Assembly: GCA_937900425.1 (NCBI GenBank)
Contig: CALCDT010000069.1
Span: 54,763 to 118,762 of the forward strand
Direction of reading: 5' to 3'
Origin: an uncultured Alphaproteobacteria bacterium
GTDB taxonomy: Bacteria > Pseudomonadota > Alphaproteobacteria > Rhizobiales > Pleomorphomonadaceae
DNA length: 64,000 nt
Below, piece by piece: positions 20,316 through 28,991 of the stretch (within the stretch, counting starts at the first letter, position 1; each line of letters opens with the position of its first letter). Both the position numbers and the translations under genes were made by a program. A model generated the notes under the pieces. That model did no database searches. It was not told where the DNA came from and worked only from the letters and a program-made list of their open reading frames with translations.

Positions 20316-21251
20316 ATGCTGGTTCGCCATCTTCACTATTTCGTCGTCCTCGCCCGGGAGAAGCATTTCGCCCGGGCCGCCGAAGCCTGTCACGTCGCCC
20401 AGCCGACGCTTTCGGCCGCCGTGCACAAGCTCGAGGAAGAACTCGACGTGCGGTTGATCCTGCGCGGCAATCGTTTCATGGGGCTGACGCCCGAGGGGGA
20501 GCGTCTTCTGCTCTGGGCCCAGCAGATCCTCACCGACTACGACAGCCTGCGCGACGACCTCGCCGGCCTGCGCCGCGGCCTCGCCGGCTGCCTGCGGCTC
20601 GGCGTCGTTCCGGCCGCGATGCCGAGAATCGCCGAAATGACGGCTCGGTTCGCCGCGGGTCATCCGCTCGCGACCATCGATCTCCAGGCGTTGTCGTCGC
20701 GGGCGATCCAGCGCGGCCTCGACGCGTTCGAGATCGACGCCGGCGTCACCTATCTCGACAGCGAACCGGTCGACGGGGTGCGGCGCTATCCTCTCTACCG
20801 CGAGACCTACGTCTTCGCGACGGAGGAAGACGGCCCCTACGGCGATCGCGAGACGATCACCTGGGCCGAGGCGGTGGCGAGCCGGCTGTGCCTGCTCGGC
20901 GCCGACATGCAGAACCGGCGGATCATCGACCGCGTCGCCGCCTCGATCGGCCTCGCCATCCGGCCGGCGGTGACGAGCACGTCCTACCTCGGCATCTGCT
21001 CGCATCTGCGCAGCGGCGGCTGGTCCAGCATCGTCCCCCACACCTTCCTCGATGCCTTCGGCGCCGTTTCCGGGGTGAAGCTCGTCCCTCTCGTCGAGCC
21101 GGTCCACTCCCAGGAGATCGGGCTCGTCGTCTCCGACCGCGATCCGCTGTCGCCGATGGCCAGGGCGCTCACGGCGCTGATGACCGAGGCGGGCAAGACG
21201 CCCGCCGTGCGATCGACGGCGCCTATCGCGCCTTCCAAGACTTTCATTTGA
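20316..21251 (+). CDS. LysR-family regulator next to formate dehydrogenase
   Basis: A 311-residue LysR-type transcription factor. The winged helix-turn-helix is at about 1-60 (FARAAEACHVAQPTLSAAVHKLE) and a substrate-binding effector domain follows from about 90. The start at 20316 gives the canonical N-terminus MLVRHLHYFVVLAREKHFAR. It ends 180 bases before the formate dehydrogenase gene on the same strand. By analogy with LysR regulators of formate dehydrogenase operons, it probably responds to a C1 metabolite and controls that gene. The effector is not visible from sequence. Confidence 0.92.
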   Translation: MLVRHLHYFVVLAREKHFARAAEACHVAQPTLSAAVHKLEEELDVRLILRGNRFMGLTPEGERLLLWAQQILTDYDSLRDDLAGLRRGLAGCLRLGVVPAAMPRIAEMTARFAAGHPLATIDLQALSSRAIQRGLDAFEIDAGVTYLDSEPVDGVRRYPLYRETYVFATEEDGPYGDRETITWAEAVASRLCLLGADMQNRRIIDRVAASIGLAIRPAVTSTSYLGICSHLRSGGWSSIVPHTFLDAFGAVSGVKLVPLVEPVHSQEIGLVVSDRDPLSPMARALTALMTEAGKTPAVRSTAPIAPSKTFI

Positions 21252-21371
21252 TGGCCCGGCGCCGCGGCGCCTAGGGTTTCCCCGTCCGGTGATGCTGAAG
21301 CAGCCGGGCGGAACAGGCCCCGGCCCGCAGCGGCGCCGGCGCGCTCACCAGCAAGGGCGAACAGGGATCTG

Positions 21372-21394
21372 CGCCCGCGGCGCCGCCGCGGGCG
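21372..21394 (+). promoter_or_regulatory. hairpin in the fdh leader
   Basis: A perfect 9-bp stem, CGCCCGCGG and CCGCGGGCG, with a 5-base loop, 37 bases before the start codon and upstream of the GGAGGA site. It could be an RNA leader structure or a dyad for the LysR protein. Confidence 0.35.
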
Positions 21395-21431
21395 AACGGC
21401 CCCCGCATGCCCGCAGGATGGAGGAAACACC

Positions 21432-22637
21432 ATGGCCAAGGTTGTCTGCGTTCTCTACGACGATCCGGTGGACGGCTACCCGGCGAGCTACGCCCGCGAC
21501 GACCTGCCGAGGATCGACGCCTATCCGGACGGGCAGACCCTGCCGAGCCCCAAGGCGATCGATTTTGCGCCCGGCACGCTGCTCGGCAGCGTCTCCGGCG
21601 AGCTCGGTCTGCGCAAATACCTGGAATCGCAAGGCCACGAACTGGTCGTCACCTCGTCGAAGGACGGTCCCGACAGCGAACTGGAAAAGCACCTCCACGA
21701 CGCCGAGGTCGTCATCTCCCAGCCGTTCTGGCCGGCCTACCTCACCGCGGAGCGGATCGCCAAAGCGCCGAAGCTCAAGCTCGCGCTCACCGCCGGCATC
21801 GGCTCCGACCACGTCGACCTGCAGGCGGCGATGGAGCGCGGCGTCACCGTCGCCGAAGTCACCTTCTGCAACTCGATTTCGGTCGCCGAGCACGTGGTGA
21901 TGATGATCCTCGGCCTCGTGCGCAACTACATCCCCTCCTACCAGTGGGTCGTGAAGGGCGGCTGGAACATCGCCGACTGCGTCTCGCGCTCCTATGATGT
22001 GGAAGGCATGCATGTCGGCACCGTCGCGGCCGGGCGCATCGGCCTCGCGGTGCTGAAGCGCCTCAAGCCCTTCGACATGCACCTGCACTACACCGATCGC
22101 CACCGCCTGCCGGAGAGCGTGGAGAAGGAACTCGGCCTCACCTGGCACGCGAGCCGCGAGGAGATGTACGGGGTCTGCGACGTCGTCACGCTCAACTGCC
22201 CGCTCCACCCCGAGACCGAGCACATGATCAACGAGGAGACGCTGAAGCTGTTCAAGCGCGGCGCCTATCTCGTCAACACCGCCCGCGGCAAGCTCTGCGA
22301 TCGTGACGCCATCGCCCGCGCGCTCGAGGGCGGCCAACTCGCCGGCTATGCCGGCGACGTCTGGTTCCCGCAGCCGGCGCCGCAGGATCACCCCTGGCGG
22401 ACGATGCCCCACCACGGCATGACGCCGCACATCTCCGGCACCTCGCTGTCGGCCCAGACCCGCTATGCCGCCGGCACCCGCGAGATCCTCGAATGCTTCT
22501 TCGAGGGCCGGCCGATCCGCGACGAGTATCTCGTGGTCCAGGGCGGCACGCTGGCCGGCGTCGGCGCCCATTCCTATTCGAAGGGCAACGCCACCGGCGG
22601 ATCGGAAGAGGCCGCGAAGTTCAGGAAGGCGAGCTGA
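21432..22637 (+). CDS. fdh: NAD-dependent formate dehydrogenase, single subunit
   Basis: Oxidises formate to CO2 with NAD, the last step of C1 dissimilation. The 401-residue protein belongs to the D-2-hydroxyacid dehydrogenase superfamily and matches the metal-free FDH of methylotrophs. Asn is in TFCNSISVAEH, the NAD loop is VGTVAAGRIGLAVL, LHYTDRHRLP and NCPLHPETEHMIN are present, and the catalytic His is in PHISGTSLSAQ. GATGGAGGAAACACC supplies the ribosome-binding site. A LysR gene lies upstream on the same strand and a hairpin terminator candidate follows. Confidence 0.96.
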   Translation: MAKVVCVLYDDPVDGYPASYARDDLPRIDAYPDGQTLPSPKAIDFAPGTLLGSVSGELGLRKYLESQGHELVVTSSKDGPDSELEKHLHDAEVVISQPFWPAYLTAERIAKAPKLKLALTAGIGSDHVDLQAAMERGVTVAEVTFCNSISVAEHVVMMILGLVRNYIPSYQWVVKGGWNIADCVSRSYDVEGMHVGTVAAGRIGLAVLKRLKPFDMHLHYTDRHRLPESVEKELGLTWHASREEMYGVCDVVTLNCPLHPETEHMINEETLKLFKRGAYLVNTARGKLCDRDAIARALEGGQLAGYAGDVWFPQPAPQDHPWRTMPHHGMTPHISGTSLSAQTRYAAGTREILECFFEGRPIRDEYLVVQGGTLAGVGAHSYSKGNATGGSEEAAKFRKAS

Positions 22638-22643
22638 CGCCCG

Positions 22644-22673
22644 GGCCACGGCGGCGGCCGCGTCGCCGTGGCC
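22644..22673. terminator. hairpin between fdh and the receiver gene
   Basis: A perfect 10-bp stem, GGCCACGGCG and CGCCGTGGCC, with a 10-base loop, 6 bases after the fdh stop. No T run; it could act in both directions. Confidence 0.5.
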
Positions 22674-22786
22674 GGCGAGTTCGAAGACAGGCGAGGGGGC
22701 GCATCGCCGACGGCGGGCGCCCTTTCGTCACGTTCGGCCGGGAAGAGTGGAGAGAAGAGGCAGTTGGCGACGAAGCTTCAATCGTT

Positions 22787-23593
22787 TCAGGTCGTGGCGA
22801 AGATGCGGACCTGCTTGCTGAAATGCGGATGCTTCAGGTTGAAATGGTGATGGAGGATGGTGTCGACGTCTTCGGGAAAGAAGGGCTTGCGCAGGAAGGC
22901 GCGGGCGCCGACGCGCTCGGCGGCCTTCTCCAGCGTATCGGTGAAATCGGTCGACATCAGGATGACGTCGGCGCCGGTCGCCCGTTCGGCGATCTTGCCG
23001 GCGAGCTCGATGCCCGTCATGCCGGGCATGTTGAAGTCGGCGAAGATGATCGCGAAGGAGCGTTCGCCCATCCGCTCCAGTGCCGAGGCGCCGTCCTCGG
23101 CCTCGACGAGGTCGAGGTTGAACATGCTGCGCGTCAGAACCTTGGTCACGATCTTGCGGACCGTGGCGGAGTCGTCGACGATCAGCACGTCGTGGCGCCG
23201 CCGGATGGTGCGGAACGTCTTCAGCACCTGCGCGACGTCGGCGCGGGAGAACGGCTTCGTCAGAAAATCGTAGGCGCCGAAGGACTTGAGCAGAGCTTCG
23301 GAATGGCCGGTGAGCGCATTCGACATCGAGATCGCGAAGGTGTCGGATTTTTGCAGGTGCAGCGCGCCCATCACCTCGACGCCGCTCAAGTGGGGCATGT
23401 TGATGTCGAGGAAGGCGACGTCGTAGGCCTCCTGCGTCAGCTTCCGCACGGCTTCCTTACCGTCAGCGACAAGGACGATCTCGGCGTCCGTGCCGGAATC
23501 CTGGATGGCGATTTCGATGAATTTTCGCACGGTCGCCGAATCGTCTGCGACCATCACCTTCACGGGCGATGACAGGACCTGCAGTGGCTGCAT
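22787..23593 (-). CDS. tandem-receiver response regulator without output domain
   Basis: A 268-residue protein made of two CheY-like receivers. The first (about 10-125) has ADDSATVRK, FLDINMPHLSG and TKPFSRAD. The second (about 135-255) has VDDSATVRK, FADFNMPGMTG and RKPFFPED. Each has the phospho-acceptor Asp and the conserved Lys. There is no DNA-binding, GGDEF or EAL domain, so it probably acts through protein contacts. The start is uncertain: Met at 23593 begins MQPLQVLSSPVKVMVADD, but an upstream Met at 23635 is in frame and neither has a strong ribosome-binding site. No kinase is adjacent. Confidence 0.85.
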   Translation of the reverse strand: MQPLQVLSSPVKVMVADDSATVRKFIEIAIQDSGTDAEIVLVADGKEAVRKLTQEAYDVAFLDINMPHLSGVEVMGALHLQKSDTFAISMSNALTGHSEALLKSFGAYDFLTKPFSRADVAQVLKTFRTIRRRHDVLIVDDSATVRKIVTKVLTRSMFNLDLVEAEDGASALERMGERSFAIIFADFNMPGMTGIELAGKIAERATGADVILMSTDFTDTLEKAAERVGARAFLRKPFFPEDVDTILHHHFNLKHPHFSKQVRIFATT

Positions 23594-23741
23594 GGCGATT
23601 TCGCTTGTATGTTTCCCCGCCGCAAAAAAGACCACATCTATTCTAATAAAATCTGAAGAACCGAAGGTTGTATTATCTCCGCCCCGGAGCCGTCACGGTT
23701 TCCGGTCGTCGCAGGGAGCCGTCGTTGCAGGGCTCTGCCGA

Positions 23742-24476
23742 TCAGGCCACGATGCCTGGATAGAGCGCGATCAGTTCGCTGCGCTTGGCCTCGATCCAGG
23801 TCTCGTCGCGCTGGTCCTGCGGCAGGGCCAGCGGGATGTCGGCGAGCACGTGCGAGGGCCTCGGCGCCAGCAGCACGAGCCGCGTCGCGAGCGCGATCGC
23901 CTCGCGGACGTTGTGGGTCACGAGCAGCGTCGTCGTCCGCCGCGTCGTCCAGATGTCGAGGATCAGGGCGCGCAGGCGCTGGGCCGTCGTCTCGTCCAGC
24001 GAGGTCGAGGGCTCGTCGAGCAGCAGCAGGTTCGGCTCGATGACGAGAGCCCGCGCGATGGCGACGCGGCGGGCGAGGCCGAGCGACAGTTCGGTCGGAA
24101 AACGCTGGCGCATGTCGGAAAGGCCGAGGCTCTCGAACAGGGAGGTCGGATCGGCATTTTCCTGCCGGCGCAGCACCAGCCGCACGTTGGCCTCGACGGT
24201 GCGCCACGGCAGCAGCCGCGGCTCCTGGAAGACGTAGCCGATGCGCAGGTCCGGCGGCAGATCGAGCCGGCCCTCGTAGGCGTGGTCGAGGCCGCCGAGG
24301 ATTCGCAACATCGTCGACTTGCCGCAGCCCGAGGGGCCGATCACCGCGGTGAGCCCGCCGGTCTCCAGCGTCAGGCGCAGGCCCTCGATCGCCGTGACGG
24401 GGGTACCGTCGGCGCTGCGGAAGACCTTGCGGTCGATGCGGATCTCAAGTGGTGCGGACACGCCAGCGGTTTGCAC
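23742..24476 (-). CDS. ABC transporter ATP-binding protein (SsuB/TauB-like)
   Basis: A 244-residue ATPase of the nitrate/sulfonate/taurine importer family. Walker A GPSGCGKST lies near residue 48, the Q-loop is in VFQEPRLLPW, and the signature is ELSLGLARR, where Leu replaces the usual Gly-Gly arrangement of LSGGMRQR. Walker B is LLLLDEPSTSLDE and the switch His is in VTHNVREA. It begins at GTG and overlaps the permease gene by 32 bases, so the two are translationally coupled. No substrate-binding protein gene is adjacent and the substrate is unknown. Confidence 0.92.
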   Translation of the reverse strand: MQTAGVSAPLEIRIDRKVFRSADGTPVTAIEGLRLTLETGGLTAVIGPSGCGKSTMLRILGGLDHAYEGRLDLPPDLRIGYVFQEPRLLPWRTVEANVRLVLRRQENADPTSLFESLGLSDMRQRFPTELSLGLARRVAIARALVIEPNLLLLDEPSTSLDETTAQRLRALILDIWTTRRTTTLLVTHNVREAIALATRLVLLAPRPSHVLADIPLALPQDQRDETWIEAKRSELIALYPGIVA

Positions 24477-25191
24477 GGGTCTCGATGGGCTGGAGGATCA
24501 GAATCTCGATGGCGAGCATGACGACGACGAAGGACAGGGCATAGGCGAGAATGGTCGCCACGTCGAACAGCTGGAAGTAGAGGTTGAGCTGGAAGCCGAT
24601 GCCGTTGGAGCGGCCGAGCAGTTCGACCACCAGCACGATCTTCCACACCAGCGACAGGCCCGAACGCGCCGCGGCCGCGACGTAGGGCTGGAGCTGCGGC
24701 AGCACGATGTCGAACAGGCGCTTCTTCCAGTCGAGCCGGAAGGCGCGGGCCATCTGGTCGAGCTCGGGGTCGAGCGCCCGCGCACCCTCGCGGATGGTGA
24801 CGATGACGTTGGGCAGCTTGTTGAGCGCCACCGCACCCACCGCCGCGGCCTCGGTGAGGCCGAACCAGACGTAGGCGAGGATGATGATGACGAGGGCCGG
24901 GATGTTGAGCAGGACGACGAGCCAGACGTCGAGGGCGCCGTTGACAGCCCGGCTGCGCCCCATGGCGAGGCCGATGGCGCTGCCGATCGCCATCGCCGCC
25001 GTGAAGGCGGCCGCGACACGGCCAAGTGTCATCATCAGATGATAGGGAAGGTCGCCCGAGGCGATCTCTGCCAGCATGATCTCGACCACCGTCCACGGCG
25101 GCGGCATCAACCGGCTGCCGGCATAGAGCGCGACGATCGACCAGACCGCGACGAAGGAGGCGGCCGAGAACAGGGACGCGAGCAGCTTCAT
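24445..25191 (-). CDS. ABC transporter permease (SsuC/TauC-like)
   Basis: A 248-residue integral membrane protein with six or so helices. The EAA loop reads EGARALDPELDQMARAF around residue 130, preceding the coupling helix. It pairs with the overlapping ATPase downstream. The family imports nitrate, sulfonates, taurine or related small anions. Transcription probably starts in the divergent region at 25370-25417, which carries a promoter-like pair and a palindrome. The ribosome-binding site is weak. Confidence 0.92.
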   Translation of the reverse strand: MKLLASLFSAASFVAVWSIVALYAGSRLMPPPWTVVEIMLAEIASGDLPYHLMMTLGRVAAAFTAAMAIGSAIGLAMGRSRAVNGALDVWLVVLLNIPALVIIILAYVWFGLTEAAAVGAVALNKLPNVIVTIREGARALDPELDQMARAFRLDWKKRLFDIVLPQLQPYVAAAARSGLSLVWKIVLVVELLGRSNGIGFQLNLYFQLFDVATILAYALSFVVVMLAIEILILQPIETRANRWRVRTT

Positions 25192-25369
25192 CGGCGGGCC
25201 GACCCGACGACCGACATCGACGGCCCCACGCGGGCCTCACCGGACGCACGCAAGCATGGCCGAGGCGTGGTGGCGGTGCGCTTGGCGATGGCTCCGGCAC
25301 CTGCCATGGGCCGCGTCCTCTCGATCTCGTCGGTCCCCGCCTTGGCGGCGGTGTCGATGGTCCGGCAGG

Positions 25370-25399
25370 ACTATAGCCACCGGGCCGGGGAGGGTCAGG
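25370..25399 (-). promoter_or_regulatory. candidate promoter of the ABC transporter
   Basis: On the reverse strand CCTGAC (25394-25399) and TATAGT (25370-25375) are 18 bases apart. The -35 overlaps the palindrome at 25396-25417, an arrangement that suits repression. Confidence 0.45.
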
Positions 25400-25417
25400 T
25401 GAACAAAAGTTAACCTG
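25396..25417. promoter_or_regulatory. palindromic operator candidate
   Basis: Arms CAGGT-N-AAC and GTT-N-ACCTG flank AAAA. Eight of nine arm positions are symmetrical. It overlaps the -35 of the ABC transporter promoter. Confidence 0.55.
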
Positions 25418-25615
25418 CCGCGACAGGTCGTCCCGTTCGGCGGGCGGGGCGACGGGACGGGAGCGGGGCAGAAATCCGTTGACGGTGCGCATGTCCTCTC
25501 CGACGCTGCCGCCGCCGACGAAACGGCCGGCGGACCGGCGAACAAGGCGGGCACGCGATCCGTTGGCGGCCCGAGGGCGGCCGCGATCGTGCCGCGAATT
25601 CCGGGAGGATGGGGC

Positions 25616-27319
25616 GTGGCGACGAAACCCCGCGATGACGAAACGCCGACATCGGCCGGAGCGACATTGGTGGCTTCGACGAAGGACGGGCAGGGTCGGC
25701 GCGGCGCCGCACCGGCGGGCCGCAGCCCGGCCGACCGGCTCGATCCGGCCTTCTATCGCCGCACCCTCTGCGAGGCGCTGCTCGCGGTGGTCGCCCGCGA
25801 CCCGGCGGCGGTCTGCCTCGAGGACCAGGACCGCAGGCCGATGACCCGCGGCGACCTGCTCCTCAAGGCGGCCGTCCTCGGCCGAAAGCTCGCCGAGGGC
25901 ACACGGCCCGGCGAGCGGGTCGGCGTGATGCTGCCGAACGCAGTCGCCCTCGCCGTCGTCTTCTTCGCCCTGCAGACCGTCGGCCGCGTTCCGGCGATGC
26001 TGAACTTCACCTCGGGGGCGCGGGCGATGGCCGCCGCCTGCCGCACCGCCGGCGTGCGCCGCGTCGTCACCGCCCGCGCCTTCGTGGAGAAGGCGGAGCT
26101 CCAGGGCGCGGTCGATCATCTCGCCCGGGATCACGAGGTCTGGCTGCTTGAGGACGTCGCTCGCGACCTTTCTTTGGTTCATAAGGCGGCGGGCTTTCTC
26201 GCGGCGAAGGTGCCGGGCGTTCTCGGTCTGCTCGCGCCGCGGCGATCGCCCGACGACGTCGCCGTCGTTCTCTTCACCTCGGGCACGGAAGGAACGCCGA
26301 AGGGCGTGGCGCTGACCCATGCCAACCTGCTCGCCAACATCGCCCAGGTCGCCGCCGCCAATCCCTTCTCGGCGGAGGACTGCATGTTCGACGCGCTGCC
26401 GGCGTTTCATTCGCTCGGCCTCACCGCCGGCATGCTGCTGCCGATTCTGTGCCGCTTCCGCTGCTTCCTCTATCCCTCGCCGCTGCACTACAAGCAGATC
26501 CCCGGCTTCATCCGTCACGCCCGCGCGACGATCCTGCTCACCACCGACACCTTCGCCGCCGGCTGGGCGCGCGCCGCGAACCCGGAGGATCTCGCAACCG
26601 TCCGCTTCCCGGTTCTCGGCGCCGAGCGGGTCAAGGTGGCGACCCGGGCGTTGTGGCGCGAAAAGTTCGGGCTGGAACTCTACGAGGGCTACGGCGTCAC
26701 CGAGGCTGCGCCGGTTCTCGCCGTCAACGTGCCCGGCGCCCGGCGCGAGGGCACGGTCGGTCGCCTGCTGCCGGGCATCGAGGCGCGGCTCGAGCCGGTG
26801 CCGGGTCTCGACGGGGCCGGGCGGCTGTCGGTGCGCGGACCCAACGTCATGGCCGGCTACTACCGGGCCGCGGCGCCGGGCCAGCTCGACCTTCTCGCCG
26901 ACGGCTGGCACGACACCGGCGACATCGTCTCGATCGACCAGGACGGCTTCGTCATCATCCGCGGCCGGGCCAAGCGATTCGCCAAGATCGGCGGCGAGAT
27001 GATCTCGCTCGCCGCCGTCGAGGCCGAAGCGTCCGCGATCTGGCCGGAGAGCGGCCACGCCGTGGTCGCGGTGCCGGACCCGCGCAAGGGCGAGGCGCTG
27101 GTGCTCGTCACCGAGGAGGCGGAGGCGGCGATCGGGCCGCTGCTCGACCACGCCCGCAGCGTCGGTATCAGCGAACTCGCCGTTCCGAAGACGATCATCC
27201 ACGTCGACAGCCTGCCGGTGCTCGGCACCGGCAAGCTCGACTACGTCGGCCTCGACCGGATCGCGAGGGGGCAGGGCGCCGGCGAGACGGCGGGGGACGG
27301 GTCGTCAGAGAAAGCGTGA
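25616..27319 (+). CDS. AMP-dependent acyl ligase of the Aas C-terminal type
   Basis: A 567-residue adenylate-forming enzyme, probably an acyl-ACP or acyl-CoA synthetase. AMP-binding motif FTSGTEGTPKGVALTH is near residue 215. Matching Aas-type segments are DALPAFHSLGLTAG, LYPSPLHYKQIP and GYGVTEAAPVLAVN, then WHDTGDIV and the catalytic-Lys region PVLGTGKLD. Bacterial Aas fuses this to a lysophospholipid acyltransferase; that half is missing here, so it stands alone. GTG at 25616 has GGGAGGA 7 bases upstream, better than the GTG at 25589. Its end overlaps the convergent monooxygenase by 15 bases. Confidence 0.9.
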   Translation: MATKPRDDETPTSAGATLVASTKDGQGRRGAAPAGRSPADRLDPAFYRRTLCEALLAVVARDPAAVCLEDQDRRPMTRGDLLLKAAVLGRKLAEGTRPGERVGVMLPNAVALAVVFFALQTVGRVPAMLNFTSGARAMAAACRTAGVRRVVTARAFVEKAELQGAVDHLARDHEVWLLEDVARDLSLVHKAAGFLAAKVPGVLGLLAPRRSPDDVAVVLFTSGTEGTPKGVALTHANLLANIAQVAAANPFSAEDCMFDALPAFHSLGLTAGMLLPILCRFRCFLYPSPLHYKQIPGFIRHARATILLTTDTFAAGWARAANPEDLATVRFPVLGAERVKVATRALWREKFGLELYEGYGVTEAAPVLAVNVPGARREGTVGRLLPGIEARLEPVPGLDGAGRLSVRGPNVMAGYYRAAAPGQLDLLADGWHDTGDIVSIDQDGFVIIRGRAKRFAKIGGEMISLAAVEAEASAIWPESGHAVVAVPDPRKGEALVLVTEEAEAAIGPLLDHARSVGISELAVPKTIIHVDSLPVLGTGKLDYVGLDRIARGQGAGETAGDGSSEKA

Positions 27320-28495
27320 CGGCGGCTTCCAGCCGTAGATCCAGTCGGTGCGGGCCGCCATGCCACGCTCGCCCATAAGCCGGATCGCGGCGTTGCGGGC
27401 CGTCGCCGCCAATCCGCCGAGGCCGTAGACCGCGACGTTGCGCGCCGCGGTGTCGACCACCCGGCGCACCCGCGGCTTCCGCGCGGCGGCATAGGCGGCG
27501 AGAGCGGCGACGACGTCCGCCTTCCGCGCCAGCGCGTCGGCCAGCACGGCGGCGTCCTCGATCGCCATCGCCCCGCCCTGGGCGGCGGTCGGCAGCATGG
27601 CGTGGGCGGCGTCGCCGACGAGGGCGATGCGGCCCTTCACCCAGTCGCCGGACGGATCGACCGCCGACAGTGCCCATTTGCGCCAGCGGTCCGGCAGGGC
27701 GAGGAGATCGGTGACGGCGCGGGGGAAGCCGCCGAAGGTCTCCCTCACTTCCGCGGGCGTCGCCTGAACGTCCCAGGGCGCCTCGGGCCACGGCGTCTCG
27801 AAGATCGCGACGATGTTGAAGCTCGTCCGCGCTTCCAGCGGATAGTGGACGAGGTGGCGGCGCGGCCCCATCCACAGCCGCGTCTCGTTCAGGAGGTCCG
27901 CGCGGCGGGCGGCGGGGAGCGCCTCGGCCGGCACCGTCGCCCGAAAGGCGGCCTTGCCCGAATAGCGCGCCGGCGCGCCGCCCATCAGCCGGGTCCGCAC
28001 GTCGCTGCGCACGCCGTCGGCGCCGACGAGCAGGGCGGCCGAAACTGTCGTGCCGTCGGAGAGGCGGACGTCGAGAGCCCCGCCGCCGTCGGCGGCGGCC
28101 TCGACCGTGGTCGCGAGCCGGATCTCGACGGCGGGGTCGGCCCGTGCGGCCTCGGCGAGGACGGCGAGCAGATCGGCCCGGTGCAGGTTCCAGTAGGGTG
28201 CGCCGTGGCGGGCGGCGACGGTGTCCCCGAGGGCGAGGTCGCCGACGACGGCGCCGGTGGCGGCATCTGCAACGCGGACCGACGCGATCCGCACGCCGCG
28301 CTCGTCGAGCCGGTCGGCGAGGCCGAGGCCGGTGAGGACATGGGCGGCGTTGGGCGAGATCTGGATGCCGGCCCCGACCTCGGCGAGATCGGCGGCGCGC
28401 TCGACGACGAGCGAGGCCCGTCCCGTGCGGGCGAGGCAGAGGGCGGTGGTCAGGCCGGCGATGCCGGCTCCGACGATGACGACCGGCGCGGCCAT
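27305..28495 (-). CDS. FAD-dependent monooxygenase, salicylate-hydroxylase-like
   Basis: A 396-residue class A flavoprotein hydroxylase. The Rossmann fingerprint VVIVGAGIAGLTTALCLA is at 5-22, the DG motif GADGVRSDVRTRL near 160, and the GD motif RIALVGDAAHAMLPTAAQGG near 290. It probably hydroxylates an aromatic or other ring substrate with NAD(P)H and O2, but the substrate cannot be read from sequence. It follows a small zinc-finger gene by 15 bases on the same strand, and its 3' end overlaps the acyl ligase by 15 bases. Confidence 0.9.
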   Translation of the reverse strand: MAAPVVIVGAGIAGLTTALCLARTGRASLVVERAADLAEVGAGIQISPNAAHVLTGLGLADRLDERGVRIASVRVADAATGAVVGDLALGDTVAARHGAPYWNLHRADLLAVLAEAARADPAVEIRLATTVEAAADGGGALDVRLSDGTTVSAALLVGADGVRSDVRTRLMGGAPARYSGKAAFRATVPAEALPAARRADLLNETRLWMGPRRHLVHYPLEARTSFNIVAIFETPWPEAPWDVQATPAEVRETFGGFPRAVTDLLALPDRWRKWALSAVDPSGDWVKGRIALVGDAAHAMLPTAAQGGAMAIEDAAVLADALARKADVVAALAAYAAARKPRVRRVVDTAARNVAVYGLGGLAATARNAAIRLMGERGMAARTDWIYGWKPPSRFL

Positions 28496-28510
28496 CGCCG
28501 CAGCCTCCGT

Positions 28511-28756
28511 TCAGGCGTGGTCGATCTGGAGCAGGCAGCCGGCCGGGTCGGACTGGTCGGCGTGCAGCGCGGCGTCGAAGCGGTAGAGCGTCGAGCAGTA
28601 GGGGCAGATCTTTTCGTCGTCGTCACCCATGTCGAGGAAGACGTGCGGATGGTCGAACGGCGGCTTGGCGCCGATGCACATGAACTCGCGGGCGCCGATC
28701 CGGATCGCCTCGACGCCGCCGTCGTTGTGAAAATGCGGAACGACATGTCCAGCCAT
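28511..28756 (-). CDS. zinc-finger (CHCC-type) small protein
   Basis: An 81-residue protein beginning MAGHVVPHFHNDGG. It carries a CHCC-like zinc site: Cys in EFMCIGAKPPFDHPHVFLDM, then KICPYCSTLYRF. It is related to the NDUFS6-like zinc-finger domain proteins common in alphaproteobacteria. The ATG at 28756 has GGAGAG about 11 bases upstream; a GTG four codons earlier would be too close to it. It may assist iron-sulfur or complex I assembly, but that is inference from the eukaryotic relative. Confidence 0.85.
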   Translation of the reverse strand: MAGHVVPHFHNDGGVEAIRIGAREFMCIGAKPPFDHPHVFLDMGDDDEKICPYCSTLYRFDAALHADQSDPAGCLLQIDHA

Positions 28757-28991
28757 GCTCGCGCTCACTCTCCGTCACGAAAATCGGCGGCACCATAGAC
28801 CCTCGCCGCCGCGGTGGGTAGGGGGATCGGCCGCTCCTCGACGGCAAAAGCGGCCAGAGGTCGAAAAACTGCTTTTCCCTCGCCCGGCCTGAGGCTTGAG
28901 ACGATGGCGATTGCCACCCTGCGGGGGAGGCGGTAAGGGCAGGGAACGATCACGGCCCGCGGCCTTCGCCCGGGCGAACCGGAACAGCGCC

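Larger units (their letters stand above)
25192..25615. other. divergent region ABC transporter / acyl ligase
   Basis: 424 bases. It contains a reverse-strand promoter candidate overlapping a palindrome at 25396-25417. The rest is GC-rich with no gene. A GGGAGGA site (25602-25608) belongs to the acyl ligase. Confidence 0.6.
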
